From the NCBI RefSeq assembly GCF_001298445.1, contig NZ_CP012036.1:3563351-3627350 (forward strand): 64,000 nt of DNA, given 5' to 3'. The DNA is from Nostoc piscinale CENA21. GTDB lineage: Bacteria; Cyanobacteriota; Cyanobacteriia; Cyanobacteriales; Nostocaceae. Both the position numbers and the translations under genes were made by a program. This document shows, piece after piece, positions 36,282-44,696 of the stretch. How positions within the stretch are numbered: position 1 is the stretch's first letter; every line of letters begins with the position of its first letter. A model generated the notes under the pieces. That model had not been told where the DNA came from, did not search any database, and was given only the letters and a program-made list of their open reading frames with translations.

Positions 36282-37178
36282 CTAAACCTTGCTTTCTAGA
36301 GGTTGGGGAATCGGAGTAGTTGCAGCTAACTTTCTGCCGTAGTTAATAGCGATCAACCCTGTCACATACATAAATAAACTGTAAACTGCTGCTGGTACTG
36401 CCATATCAGGATTGTTGAGTATTCCGGCGGTAATGGCGATCGCTAGCGTACCATTTTGAATCCCTACCTCAATAGCGATGCAGATTTGCTGAGGCGGATT
36501 GAGATTAAATAGTTTGCTAATATAAAACCCCGCCAACATTGAGATACTGTTCAACAGCACCACGGCAATTCCTACTTGCAGAATAAAGCCAGGGAGACGA
36601 TTCCACTCACGAACAATTAGTAAGAGAATAATTAATGCTAGGAATGCGACTGCTAGACGGCTAGTCACCTTTTCTAAACGGTGAGCAACTTCTGGAAATA
36701 ATTGACGCACTCCCATACCTAAACATATAGGCAGAAGTGTCATCAGAAATATTTGTACTATTGTGGCACCAATAGGTAGAGCGATCGCCGCAGTTTGTCC
36801 GAGCAAGTTTTGATATGCGAGGTTTGCCAATACTGGAATTGTCAAGACGGTAATTAAACTACTAAAAGCTGTTAGAGTTACCGACAGGGCAACATCACCT
36901 TTAGCCAGGAATGTAATCATATTGGAGGATACTCCACCTGGACAGAGTGCAATTATGATTAAACCCATAGCAATGGTAGGTTGCATAGGTACTAATTTCG
37001 CAATGGCAAAACCAATAATTGGTAAAAGAACTAACTGACTAATCAAGCCAATGGTGACGGCTTTGGGATAATTCTTGACACGTTGGAAATCTTCTGGTGT
37101 CAGAGATAAACCCATTCCTAGCATAATAATCGCTAAGGCTATAGGTAGAACAACCGCAGTTAAAAAGCTTGCTTCCAT
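36282..37178 (-). CDS. Bile acid:sodium symporter (BASS) family transporter
   Basis: 298 aa with nine to ten transmembrane helices across the whole length. Family marks are ALCPGGVSSNMITFLAKGDVALSVTLT (the crossover region that binds sodium in BASS proteins) and the second helix pair EVGIQNGTLAIAI. Cyanobacterial members import bicarbonate (SbtA is distant), pyruvate or organic acids with sodium. The substrate cannot be deduced here. Confidence 0.85.
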   Translation of the reverse strand: MEASFLTAVVLPIALAIIMLGMGLSLTPEDFQRVKNYPKAVTIGLISQLVLLPIIGFAIAKLVPMQPTIAMGLIIIALCPGGVSSNMITFLAKGDVALSVTLTAFSSLITVLTIPVLANLAYQNLLGQTAAIALPIGATIVQIFLMTLLPICLGMGVRQLFPEVAHRLEKVTSRLAVAFLALIILLLIVREWNRLPGFILQVGIAVVLLNSISMLAGFYISKLFNLNPPQQICIAIEVGIQNGTLAIAITAGILNNPDMAVPAAVYSLFMYVTGLIAINYGRKLAATTPIPQPLESKV

Positions 37179-37369
37179 AATGAATAATTTATAATAACGA
37201 CTCTATCTGTGAGAAATTTAACGGTAAAACAAGATTATTCGCTGTTTTGTGCCGATTTCCATCTCAAACTGCTGGTATAGGTAGAAACATTATCAAACAG
37301 TATTGCTTTCTTCACAAGCGTAGATGCGAGTATTCATACCAATCACGCGACGAGGAAACCTGATCGCAA

Positions 37370-37400
37370 AAATAAAAGGGACACAATTATTTTGTGTCCC
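37370..37400 (-). terminator. Rho-independent terminator of the elongation factor gene
   Basis: On the minus strand, gggacacaa / ttgtgtccc (37392-37400 and 37378-37386) is followed by ttttattttt. It lies 40 bases beyond the stop at 37440. The rest of 37179-37369 carries only the upstream region of the BASS gene. Confidence 0.88.
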
Positions 37401-37439
37401 TAAATAACTAATTCAAGAGGTTAGTGGCAAATTGTGGAT

Positions 37440-39443
37440 TTAAGACTGGCGATAACAGGCAAATTCCATTGAAAAAGTCGCCATACCGGCAGTGAGCGAT
37501 CGCAAGTCTGTAGAATAGCCAAACATCTGCACTAGTGGAACTTCGGCGCGAATCACAGAGTATCCTTGCATTGTCTCGGAACTCAACAGCAAGCCACGAC
37601 GGGATGATATATCACCCTGGACTCTACCTATGAACTCGTTTGGTGTTTCCACTTCGACGAGCATAATTGGTTCGAGTATATAGGGTTTGGCTTGGGCGAT
37701 CGCATTTTCTAGTGCTTGATGTGCAGCTGAACGAAACGCTAATTCCGAAGAGTCAACTGGATGATAGGAACCCCCATCCAGCACAACTTTCACCCCAGTG
37801 ACCGGATAGCCTGAGAGTTTTCCGGTTGTCATCGCTTCGCGGAAACCTTTTTCACAAGCTGGGATATATTCTTTAGGAACTGCACCACCAACTACTCGAT
37901 TTTCAAATACAAATGGTTCATCGCTTGGTTCAATCCATCCAGTCACATGGGCGTATAAACCAGTACCACCTGATTGTTTCTTGAGTCGGTAATCAAATTG
38001 AGTTTTTTGGCTAATGGTTTCCCGATACGCCACAGCCGGAGTACCGACATAAACCTCAGCGTTATATTCTCGTTGAATCCGCTCTAGGTAGATTTCCAGA
38101 TGCAGTTCACCCATACCAGAAATCAAAGTTGCTTTTGATTCTGGGTCGATACTTAGCCGAAATGTGGGGTCTTCCCGTTGAAAGCGGTTGAGGGCTTTGG
38201 CTAGGCGATCGCTATCTTCTTGTTTTTTCGGTGTAACTGCCAGTGTAATCACTGGTTCCGGGACAAACATTCTTTCCAGAAATACTGGTGTGTCTCCAGT
38301 GTATAATGTATCGCCCGAAGCACAATCCACACCCAACAAAGCCACAATATCTCCAGCCACAGCCACTGGCAACTCTTCGCGCTTGTTGGCGTGCATTCGC
38401 ACCAAGCGACCAATTTGCACTCGTTGTTCAGTACGGGAGTTATAAACAATATCACCCGGTTTTAATGTGCCGGAGTAAATGCGGGTGTAGGTTAGCTGAC
38501 CGAAAGATTCAAGAGTGAGTTTGAATGCCAAAGCCACCAAAGCAGCATCAGGCTCAGGGTAAACACTGTTTGATTCTGCGGTTTTGACTACTTCCCTATC
38601 GATGGGAGATGGTAAATAAAGGGCGATCGCATCTAAAAGATTCTGCACGCCTTTATTTTTGAATGCGGAACCTAGTAGTACAGGTGTGAGTTCCAGCCTC
38701 AAGGTTGCTTGGCGAATAACTTGCCAAATTAGTTCTTGGGGAATCTCTTGATCTGCCAATAGCATCTCAGTCATCTCTTCGGAGAACAAAGACAAACTAT
38801 CTAGCAATTTTTCCCGCGCTTGTTGGGCTGCTGCTACAAGATTGTCGGGAATTGCTGGTTTGACCCAGTTTTCGCCATTTTCGCCCTCAAAGTAATGTGC
38901 CTGCATTGTCACTAGGTCAATCACACCTTGGAAGTTATCTTCACTACCGATGGGATATTGCAGCAACACCGCATTTAATTGCAAGCGATCGCGAATTGCC
39001 TGAACTACACGAAATGGATCTGCACCCATTCGATCCATTTTGTTGATGAATGCTAGACGCGGTACACGGTAGCGTTTCATCTGCCGATCCACTGTGATGG
39101 ATTGGGACTGCACACCCGCCACGGCACACAAAACCATTACGGCACCATCCAACACCCGCAAGGCACGCTCTACTTCTATCGTAAAATCCACATGCCCAGG
39201 GGTATCAATTAAATTAATTTGTGTATCACGCCACTGGCAAGTTGTTGCCGCAGAGGTAATGGTAATTCCATGCAGCTTTTCCTCTGGCATAAAATCCATT
39301 GTTGCACCCTTGCCGCCTCCCTTCACCTCCTCAATAGCATGGATTCTGCCCGTGTAGAAGAGAATTCGCTCTGACAGCGTAGTTTTACCAGAGTCGATGT
39401 GAGCAGAAATACCAATATTGCGGACGCGTGTTCGGGGAATCAT
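37440..39443 (-). CDS. fusA: Elongation factor G, copy outside the str operon
   Basis: 667 aa from the ATG at 39443, which has aaggaaa upstream; a longer frame to 39470 has no such site. The GTPase motifs are seen: AHIDSGKTT (G1), DTPGHVDF (G3), NKMD (G4), followed by domains II-V ending YSTDLRSLTAGMATFSMEFA. EF-G translocates tRNAs on the ribosome and splits ribosomes with RRF. There are no rpsL, rpsG or tuf neighbours, so this is probably a second EF-G. In switch I the usual ERGITITSAA reads LHGITITSAA, losing a strongly conserved arginine, suggesting altered activity. Confidence 0.88.
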   Translation of the reverse strand: MIPRTRVRNIGISAHIDSGKTTLSERILFYTGRIHAIEEVKGGGKGATMDFMPEEKLHGITITSAATTCQWRDTQINLIDTPGHVDFTIEVERALRVLDGAVMVLCAVAGVQSQSITVDRQMKRYRVPRLAFINKMDRMGADPFRVVQAIRDRLQLNAVLLQYPIGSEDNFQGVIDLVTMQAHYFEGENGENWVKPAIPDNLVAAAQQAREKLLDSLSLFSEEMTEMLLADQEIPQELIWQVIRQATLRLELTPVLLGSAFKNKGVQNLLDAIALYLPSPIDREVVKTAESNSVYPEPDAALVALAFKLTLESFGQLTYTRIYSGTLKPGDIVYNSRTEQRVQIGRLVRMHANKREELPVAVAGDIVALLGVDCASGDTLYTGDTPVFLERMFVPEPVITLAVTPKKQEDSDRLAKALNRFQREDPTFRLSIDPESKATLISGMGELHLEIYLERIQREYNAEVYVGTPAVAYRETISQKTQFDYRLKKQSGGTGLYAHVTGWIEPSDEPFVFENRVVGGAVPKEYIPACEKGFREAMTTGKLSGYPVTGVKVVLDGGSYHPVDSSELAFRSAAHQALENAIAQAKPYILEPIMLVEVETPNEFIGRVQGDISSRRGLLLSSETMQGYSVIRAEVPLVQMFGYSTDLRSLTAGMATFSMEFACYRQS

Positions 39444-39637
39444 AACATTTCCTTTTTGTTTAAGCGACAAATAGTCACTATGAGAGTGGTATTATATTTT
39501 GTATTATAATTGTAATATATTGCAGTGACAAGCCCCACGATACAGAAATTGATATGCTTCGTCATTCATGGTGTGGGATGCGAGATCCCAGTGTCAACAG
39601 ACAATCTTGCTGTGTCAGTTCTGATAACTAGAAGGAC

Positions 39638-39761
39638 TATAGCGGTTCTCGGTTGGATGAAGTACCTTTCAACCCCTCCGCACGCGGGGAGGGGAGCGTT
39701 TGCCGTTAGCAAATGCGGGGTGGGGTTCCGACTGCATTACAAGCAAGTAAGAACCGCTATA
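39638..39761. mobile_element. 124-bp MITE-like element, TA duplication (IS630/Tc1 type)
   Basis: Perfect 12-bp terminal inverted repeats tatagcggttct (39638-39649) / agaaccgctata (39750-39761). If the outer TA on each side is the duplication, the element is of the Tc1/mariner-IS630 type. The core carries a CCCCTCC / GGGGAGG hairpin. No coding capacity. Its right end lies inside the 3' part of the heptad-repeat reading frame. Confidence 0.65.
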
Positions 39762-40202
39762 TAAGAATTTTGGCTTATTGCGGCGGTAGAATTTACGGCT
39801 GCTATATGGATTTTCTACTGCAACAATAGGAAATGCAAACTGTTTGAGACTGGCGCGAGAGAAAAATAAATGTAGTTGGGACTTCATCGCTGAACCTCTG
39901 AGCTTAGTGAATGAACCTCTGAGCTTAGTGAATGAACCTCTGAGCTTGACTAATGAACCTCTGAGCTTAGTGAATGAACCTCGGAGCTTGACTAATGAAC
40001 CTCTGAGCTTAGTGAATGAACCTCGGAGCTTGATTAATGAACCTTTAAGCTTAGTGAATGAACCTCTGAGCTTAGTGAATGAACCTCGGAACTTGGTGAA
40101 TGAACCTCTGAGCTTAGTGAACGAAGCACGGAACTTGATTAATGAATCTCTGAGCTTCGCCCACGAGTGTTTGAGACTGGCGTGAGAGTGTTTGATACTC
40201 AT
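39669..40202 (-). CDS. Heptad-repeat protein (KLRGSFT repeats) next to NACHT gene
   Basis: Reading frame of 177 codons, 58 bases downstream of the NACHT gene on the same strand. About 15 heptads of the type KLRGSFT or KLRGSLV follow each other (starting SLKHSHASLKHSWAKLRDS). Hydrophobic residues alternate at 4 and 3 spacing, which would give a cationic amphipathic helix, though Gly and Ser weaken it. Changes between units are mostly silent or conservative in this frame (AGA to CGA Arg; Lys almost always AAG), whereas the opposite frame changes Leu to Arg, so this strand is the better coding candidate. The last third runs through a MITE and is probably not original. No known family. Confidence 0.4.
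   Translation of the reverse strand: MSIKHSHASLKHSWAKLRDSLIKFRASFTKLRGSFTKFRGSFTKLRGSFTKLKGSLIKLRGSFTKLRGSLVKLRGSFTKLRGSLVKLRGSFTKLRGSFTKLRGSAMKSQLHLFFSRASLKQFAFPIVAVENPYSSRKFYRRNKPKFLYSGSYLLVMQSEPHPAFANGKRSPPRVRRG
39892..40164. repeat. 21-bp tandem repeat array, 13 units
   Basis: Thirteen consecutive units, consensus gaacctctgagcttagtgaa plus a final t, each exactly 21 bases. They are followed by two or three degenerate units to about 40226. The motif tgtttgagactggcg appears just before the array (39841) and again after it (40168), so both borders are related. There are no spacers, so it is not CRISPR. Confidence 0.92.
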
Positions 40203-40260
40203 TCACGAGTATTTAAGACAGTCGCTACGCCTTTTGTAATTGCGAATTGCAAATTGATTC

Positions 40261-42582
40261 TCAACTCAGCCCCAACCGTTGCTTTAAAGCTTCTGGGACA
40301 TTCCTTGCTGTATTTAACCCTCGGACATTCTTCCAGTTTGTCTTGTCATCCCAGCGGACATCTTTCCATATCTGATTGCTGAGGATTGCGCCACTGAGGT
40401 TTGCGTCGCTGAGGTTTGCGCCGCTGAGGTCTGCGTCGCTGAGGTTTGTGTCACTGAGGTTTGCACGGCTGAGGTCTGCGCTGCTGAGGTTTGCGCTGCT
40501 GAGGTTTGCGCTGCTGAGGTCTATGCGGTTGAGGTTTGCGTCACTGAGGTTTACGTGGCTGAGGTTTGCGTCGCTGAGGTCTGCGCCGCGTCTACCTGGT
40601 TCTGTCCATTCTTCCAAACTTTGTTTGATGCGTTCCGCACAAAGAAATTCCCGAATACTTTTATGAAAAAACTCCACACCACCACGGTCATTAGACTTGA
40701 GATAAAAAGCACCCAACGCAGTTTTTAATGCTTCTTCTCCTAGTTCTTTTTCGGCTTTAGCAATGAGTTCTTTAGCTTCATCATCTTGCTGCAACCGCGC
40801 TTTTACCATCTGCATCGAAGCACTTTCTCCCCCTGACTGCACTACACACACTGCGGCTTCGGCTAATATGCGGCGTAATGCGTCTGGGTGTTGTCGAGTC
40901 AGTTCATAATTTAAATCAGGGTGGCGAGTATCAGCACGCTGTTTAGTTAGTACCCAATTCAGGGCTTGTTCGTAAACTAATATTTTTGCTTCTGTCTCTG
41001 TGGCTTGCTCAAATTGATTAATATCTGATTTTTTATCTCGGTGCATTGCTGTTAGTATATACAGCAATAGTGGTTCTTTGGCTAACTCCTGAATTTGCTG
41101 GGGACAGGATTTTTTATTTTGTGAAATCTGTTGAGATGCTGCTGTTTTGTCTAAGGTAATTTGCAGGAAATCCATAAAGTTTAACGTGTCATTGGTAGGA
41201 AATATCCTGTACCATTTCTCAAACCATTGCTGTTGTAATTCCACATCCATTTCCGCAATTTCCACCCGTTCCAAGTTAGGTGGTAGGCGATCAATACCAT
41301 GTAAAGCCATCTGTCTACCTGTAATGATGACTCGATGACCTGCTTTATTATCTTGGTAGTCATTTTGAAATGTTCCGATTTGGCGCAGAAATCTTTCTAC
41401 ACTTTGGTTATTGCCGCGCTCAATTCGCAATTCATCAAAGCCATCTAAAATAAATAAAAATCTGGTATTTCCATCTGTTAGCCACCCATCATCATTTTGC
41501 GCGAAATCTGCTTTAATTCGGGAGCGCAAAGTTTCTTCTAGACTTGGTTGAAAATCATCAATATCACGCAGATGAATTAAAATTGGTGTCCATATAGGGT
41601 GTAAATTCTGACGCACCCAATCAGCAAACATCCGACAAAAAACACTTTTACCTCTCCCCAGCCCGCCTTGAATAAACATGACTTGGGGTTGTGTATTTGA
41701 TCTGGTAGCAAAGAGAATTCGTTTAGTCCAGGTTTCTAAATCAAAAGGTTGTGTATTAGTATTTAATTTGCCATTTCTATCTACATTTCTGGCTTTGAGT
41801 GGTACATAAATATCTTTAAAAGCAAAGTCTTCGTTAAAAACCTTTTCTTCTGGTTTAGTGGCAATCTGACTCTTTAAATATTCATCAATACTTTGAAATT
41901 TCTGCTCTGCTTTCTGCCAATCACTAAAAGAAAGTTGAATCACATCTTTAGTAACATCACATGATTTTATCCAAGCTTTCACTAAATAACGGGGAGTATT
42001 CCAAGCGACTCGCTCTGTCAAAATTTCTGCATTAGATATATTTGCAGATGCTAACCTTGCCAACAATACTTGATTAAATGCCTGGGCTAAATCTGATTGA
42101 TGAAAACAATTGATTGTTTTACTGGCAGCTTCATAATCTAATTCAATATCGTTGAGTTTTTGTAGTTGTTGGCGGACTGCTTCATCACTCTGAAAATGAG
42201 CATCCCAATTTACATTAATATCGGAAGATAAAATTTCTTTAACGCTTTCTAAATAAGCAATTTGACTAACTATAAATACACAATCTTCTAGGGTTGGTTG
42301 TTCCTGGCTGTTTTGGCGATAAAACTTCAGCAAAGCAATACCCATCGGTACAAACGGCAAACCCGCGCCTATCACCTGCGCCAACGGTGAACACAACACA
42401 TCTAACAAAGAAGATGAATGTTGCAGTACAGGTTTTAAAACTTCTAAACTTGCACCATTTTCTTGAAGAGTTTTTGCCGCATCTAAAAATGTTTTGCTAG
42501 TGTCAATTGTGGTATTAAGACTTTCCTCAACAGAGAAAGATTGTCGCAACCGTTCCCAGATTTGTGACCAGCGCCTTGTCAT
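40261..42582 (-). CDS. NACHT NTPase with C-terminal pentapeptide repeats
   Basis: 773 aa. Residues 1-270 form a helical N-terminal region with a hydrophobic segment (about 62-88). A NACHT NTPase core follows with Walker A GGLGRGKS (306-313) and the NACHT Walker B FLFILDGFDE (375-384, acidic pair included). A helical segment ending EFFHKSIREFLCAERI is the usual end of bacterial NACHT modules. Residues about 666-733 are pentapeptide repeats (ADLSDANLS type) encoded by near-identical 15-bp units. Bacterial NACHT proteins act as NLR-like antiphage sensors; here the pentapeptide helix takes the sensor position. The effector domain is not recognised. A defence role is inferred. Confidence 0.85.
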   Translation of the reverse strand: MTRRWSQIWERLRQSFSVEESLNTTIDTSKTFLDAAKTLQENGASLEVLKPVLQHSSSLLDVLCSPLAQVIGAGLPFVPMGIALLKFYRQNSQEQPTLEDCVFIVSQIAYLESVKEILSSDINVNWDAHFQSDEAVRQQLQKLNDIELDYEAASKTINCFHQSDLAQAFNQVLLARLASANISNAEILTERVAWNTPRYLVKAWIKSCDVTKDVIQLSFSDWQKAEQKFQSIDEYLKSQIATKPEEKVFNEDFAFKDIYVPLKARNVDRNGKLNTNTQPFDLETWTKRILFATRSNTQPQVMFIQGGLGRGKSVFCRMFADWVRQNLHPIWTPILIHLRDIDDFQPSLEETLRSRIKADFAQNDDGWLTDGNTRFLFILDGFDELRIERGNNQSVERFLRQIGTFQNDYQDNKAGHRVIITGRQMALHGIDRLPPNLERVEIAEMDVELQQQWFEKWYRIFPTNDTLNFMDFLQITLDKTAASQQISQNKKSCPQQIQELAKEPLLLYILTAMHRDKKSDINQFEQATETEAKILVYEQALNWVLTKQRADTRHPDLNYELTRQHPDALRRILAEAAVCVVQSGGESASMQMVKARLQQDDEAKELIAKAEKELGEEALKTALGAFYLKSNDRGGVEFFHKSIREFLCAERIKQSLEEWTEPGRRGADLSDANLSHVNLSDANLNRIDLSSANLSSANLSSADLSRANLSDTNLSDADLSGANLSDANLSGAILSNQIWKDVRWDDKTNWKNVRGLNTARNVPEALKQRLGLS

Positions 42583-42656
42583 TGGCAGAGACCCGCAAAA
42601 TTACCGATATTTTAGAGGGTAGCTTAAAATTCGGAGAAATATTAGACTAGGCGACT

Positions 42657-42780
42657 AGAAGTCGCGGCTACACAGACAAAACCCGCCTTCGCGGGTTAAA
42701 AACCTTGATTTTCTATTAGTCCGCGTTCAGCTTTGCTGTTCGCAGGCTAGGCGAACTTAGTTTGTATAGCCGCGATTTCT
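42657..42780. mobile_element. 124-bp inverted-repeat element (MITE-like)
   Basis: The ends agaagtcgcggctacacaga (left) and tttgtatagccgcgatttct (right, 42761-42780) are inverted copies of each other with few mismatches (agaa-tcgcggcta core). Inside is the hairpin acccgccttcgcgggtt (42681-42697). No coding capacity and no clear target duplication. The remaining bases of 42583-42846 show nothing else. Confidence 0.6.
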
Positions 42781-42846
42781 TATTGCTAGGGCTAGGTATA
42801 AGATATGTGAATCACAAAACTCTGCGTCCCTTGGTGTTGAAAAACT

Positions 42847-43227
42847 TCAGAATTTCAAATTCCAAGCCGCAATAGCCAAAGTAGCCCAGCCAGCGATAAA
42901 GGCGACACCGCCTAATGGTGTGATTGCGCCTAAATATTTCACACCAGTTAAGCTCAAGGCGTATAAACTGCCGGAGAAAATGGCAATACCGATAATAAAT
43001 AGCCATCCACTAGCAATTAAAGTAGTTGGAGGTGATTCGAGGCGACTAATGAGGAGAGCAACTACTAAAAGTGCTAGGGCATGGTACATTTGGTAGCGAG
43101 CGCCAGTTTCAAAAATAGAAAGCGATCGCTCACTAATATGATCTCGTAAAGCATGGGAAGCAAAAGCCCCAGCCGCAACAGATAACCCACCTAAAACGGC
43201 AGCTATACTCAAAAAAATCTGTGTCAT
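42847..43227 (-). CDS. DUF423 family membrane protein
   Basis: 126 aa with four transmembrane helices. It shows the family marks LGGLSVAAGAFASHALRDHIS and YQMYHALALLVVALL near the start, SGSLYALSLTGVKYLGAITPLGG in the second half. DUF423 proteins (YwdK/YgdD-like) are small inner-membrane proteins of unknown function. It is 21 bases downstream of the next gene and probably co-transcribed with it. Confidence 0.9.
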   Translation of the reverse strand: MTQIFLSIAAVLGGLSVAAGAFASHALRDHISERSLSIFETGARYQMYHALALLVVALLISRLESPPTTLIASGWLFIIGIAIFSGSLYALSLTGVKYLGAITPLGGVAFIAGWATLAIAAWNLKF

Positions 43228-43248
43228 CAGACTTACTTGGCAACAGAT

Positions 43249-43737
43249 TTAAACATCAAAATGATATGATACTCCCCCTTCTTCATTGACTTTAAAATTC
43301 GCATTGAATTCTTTAGCTTTTTCGTCTAAAAATTCCCGCGCTACAGATGCAGGTAACTGAGACTGCATTGCAAAACCCAAAACAGTAACTCTGCCATGAT
43401 TTTGCTGTAACATTTGATAGAAAATTGATTGTAGGCGATCGCTCGCTTGTTGTTGAAGTGCTTTTTGTTCTGTCTTACTACGGCGGTATAAAGATAAACT
43501 TAACCAACCACCCAACACCATTGTCGGCACACCAAATATAAAACCTTGTCTTGCTGTTGTATCCAGCATAAAAAGAGCTTCTTTATTCACAAAATCCAGT
43601 CCTGAATCTGCATCATTCCCTGACGGCAAAGGTTTTAGCATCGTATTTTTCTCCATTACCGCAGAGACTGAAAGCGTCAAAAACATGAATCCGAGTGTCA
43701 GTAACCAACCCGCCGCCAATTTTTCAGCAGTTTTCAT
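43249..43737 (-). CDS. Conserved membrane protein of unknown function
   Basis: 162 aa. An N-terminal helix (AAGWLLTLGFMFLTLSVSAV) and a second (FIFGVPTMVLGGWLSLSLY, about 68-86) would place the loop between them outside. The cytoplasmic C-terminal half (KTEQKALQQQASDRLQSIFY, RVTVLGFAMQSQLPASVAREFLDEKAKEF) is a helical domain. It appears conserved in cyanobacteria, but I do not recognise a named family. Confidence 0.7.
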   Translation of the reverse strand: MKTAEKLAAGWLLTLGFMFLTLSVSAVMEKNTMLKPLPSGNDADSGLDFVNKEALFMLDTTARQGFIFGVPTMVLGGWLSLSLYRRSKTEQKALQQQASDRLQSIFYQMLQQNHGRVTVLGFAMQSQLPASVAREFLDEKAKEFNANFKVNEEGGVSYHFDV

Positions 43738-43958
43738 AACTCGATTTTTGTTTAAACTTTGTTTGTGATTTTAACTCTAGTTTCACAAACGTTCCAGTCT
43801 ATCAGTCTGCTTTTGATGACGGCTGTGTGTAGATGACAAACTGACTCCACAGATTCAAATCAAACAAGACTTACGCACCAAAATTGTTTGTAGAGATTCC
43901 CTATTTTAAAACCTTATTTTTTCGTTGTTATGCGTAATTACTACTGTAATAGCGTATT
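43738..43958. other. Spacer with inverted copy of the dispersed repeat
   Basis: The segment gacttacgcaccaaaattg (43869 onward) is the reverse-strand version of the family seen at 9116, 15786 and 59697. No gene. Confidence 0.5.
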
Positions 43959-44390
43959 TTAACGAATCAAAACCACTGTGCCAGCTAAAATCAAGCCAGT
44001 TCCCAATATCACTTGCGGCGTTAGTTGTTCTTTGAGAAACAGTGCTGAAAAAACTAGTACCAAAAGTAAACTTGATTTATCTAAAGGCGCAACTAAAGAA
44101 GCTTTCCCGATTTGTAAAGCTCGAAAGTAAAATAACCAAGATAAACCCGTTGATAAACCAGAAAATACGAGAAATAACAGGGTTTTAGGTGTAATTGTCA
44201 GCAGTGTATCTAGTTGTCCTTTGGCAAAAACCCAACCCCAAACCATGACTAAAATGACTACGGTGCGGATTGCGGTTGCTAAATTGGGGTTAATCGTCTC
44301 GACTCCTATCTTGGCAAAGATAGTGGTTAAGGCTGCAAAAAATGCCGATAGTAGGGCAAACAATATTGCAGTCGTTTCATTACTGAGCAT
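43959..44390 (-). CDS. EamA/DMT-family small transporter
   Basis: 143 aa, four to five transmembrane helices forming a single EamA repeat (half of a usual ten-helix drug/metabolite transporter). It begins TAILFALLSAFFAALTTIFAKIGVE and contains GLSTGLSWLFYFRALQIGKASLVAPLDKSSLLLV, the typical family motif. Single-repeat members work as dimers. The substrate is unknown. Confidence 0.88.
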   Translation of the reverse strand: MLSNETTAILFALLSAFFAALTTIFAKIGVETINPNLATAIRTVVILVMVWGWVFAKGQLDTLLTITPKTLLFLVFSGLSTGLSWLFYFRALQIGKASLVAPLDKSSLLLVLVFSALFLKEQLTPQVILGTGLILAGTVVLIR

Positions 44391-44519
44391 TCAATCTCTC
44401 GAACAATCTGAACATTATTGAGAAATAATATCATTATTTGTTTAGGAAAAACGGTGCATATACTCTGAAGCAACACTTTTTATAAGCTAACATCCCTATT
44501 TTTGTTGAAAGTATATGTC

Positions 44520-44661
44520 ATATCATGTCCGCTTGATTACTTACAAAAACCGAAGAATCCCACCCCGCCACAGCTACGCTATGTCTCCCCGTCAACGGGG
44601 AGGGGTTGGGGGTAGGGTGCAAGGATTGTGGGAATCACAACTAATTAACCGGACATCGTAT
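44520..44661. mobile_element. 142-bp inverted-repeat element (possible MITE)
   Basis: Outer ends atatcatgtccgcttgatta (44520-44539) and taattaaccggacatcgtat (44642-44661) match as inverted repeats at about 15 of 20 positions. The core has the hairpin ctccccgtcaacggggag. A 3-base tca occurs on both outer sides, a weak hint of a target duplication. The right end stops 36 bases before the hydrolase stop codon. No gene lies in 44391-44696. Confidence 0.5.
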
Positions 44662-44696
44662 CACTCGTTTTCACCAGGAATCATAACTTTACATTT

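Noticed and set aside
39892..40164. Possible CRISPR array
   Set aside because: The units are contiguous with no unique spacers, and no cas gene is nearby.
39844..40185. 113-codon plus-strand frame with EPLSLVN repeats
   Set aside because: Same 21-bp array; unit differences are non-synonymous here (Leu/Arg) but mostly silent on the other strand, and the minus strand follows the NACHT gene directly.
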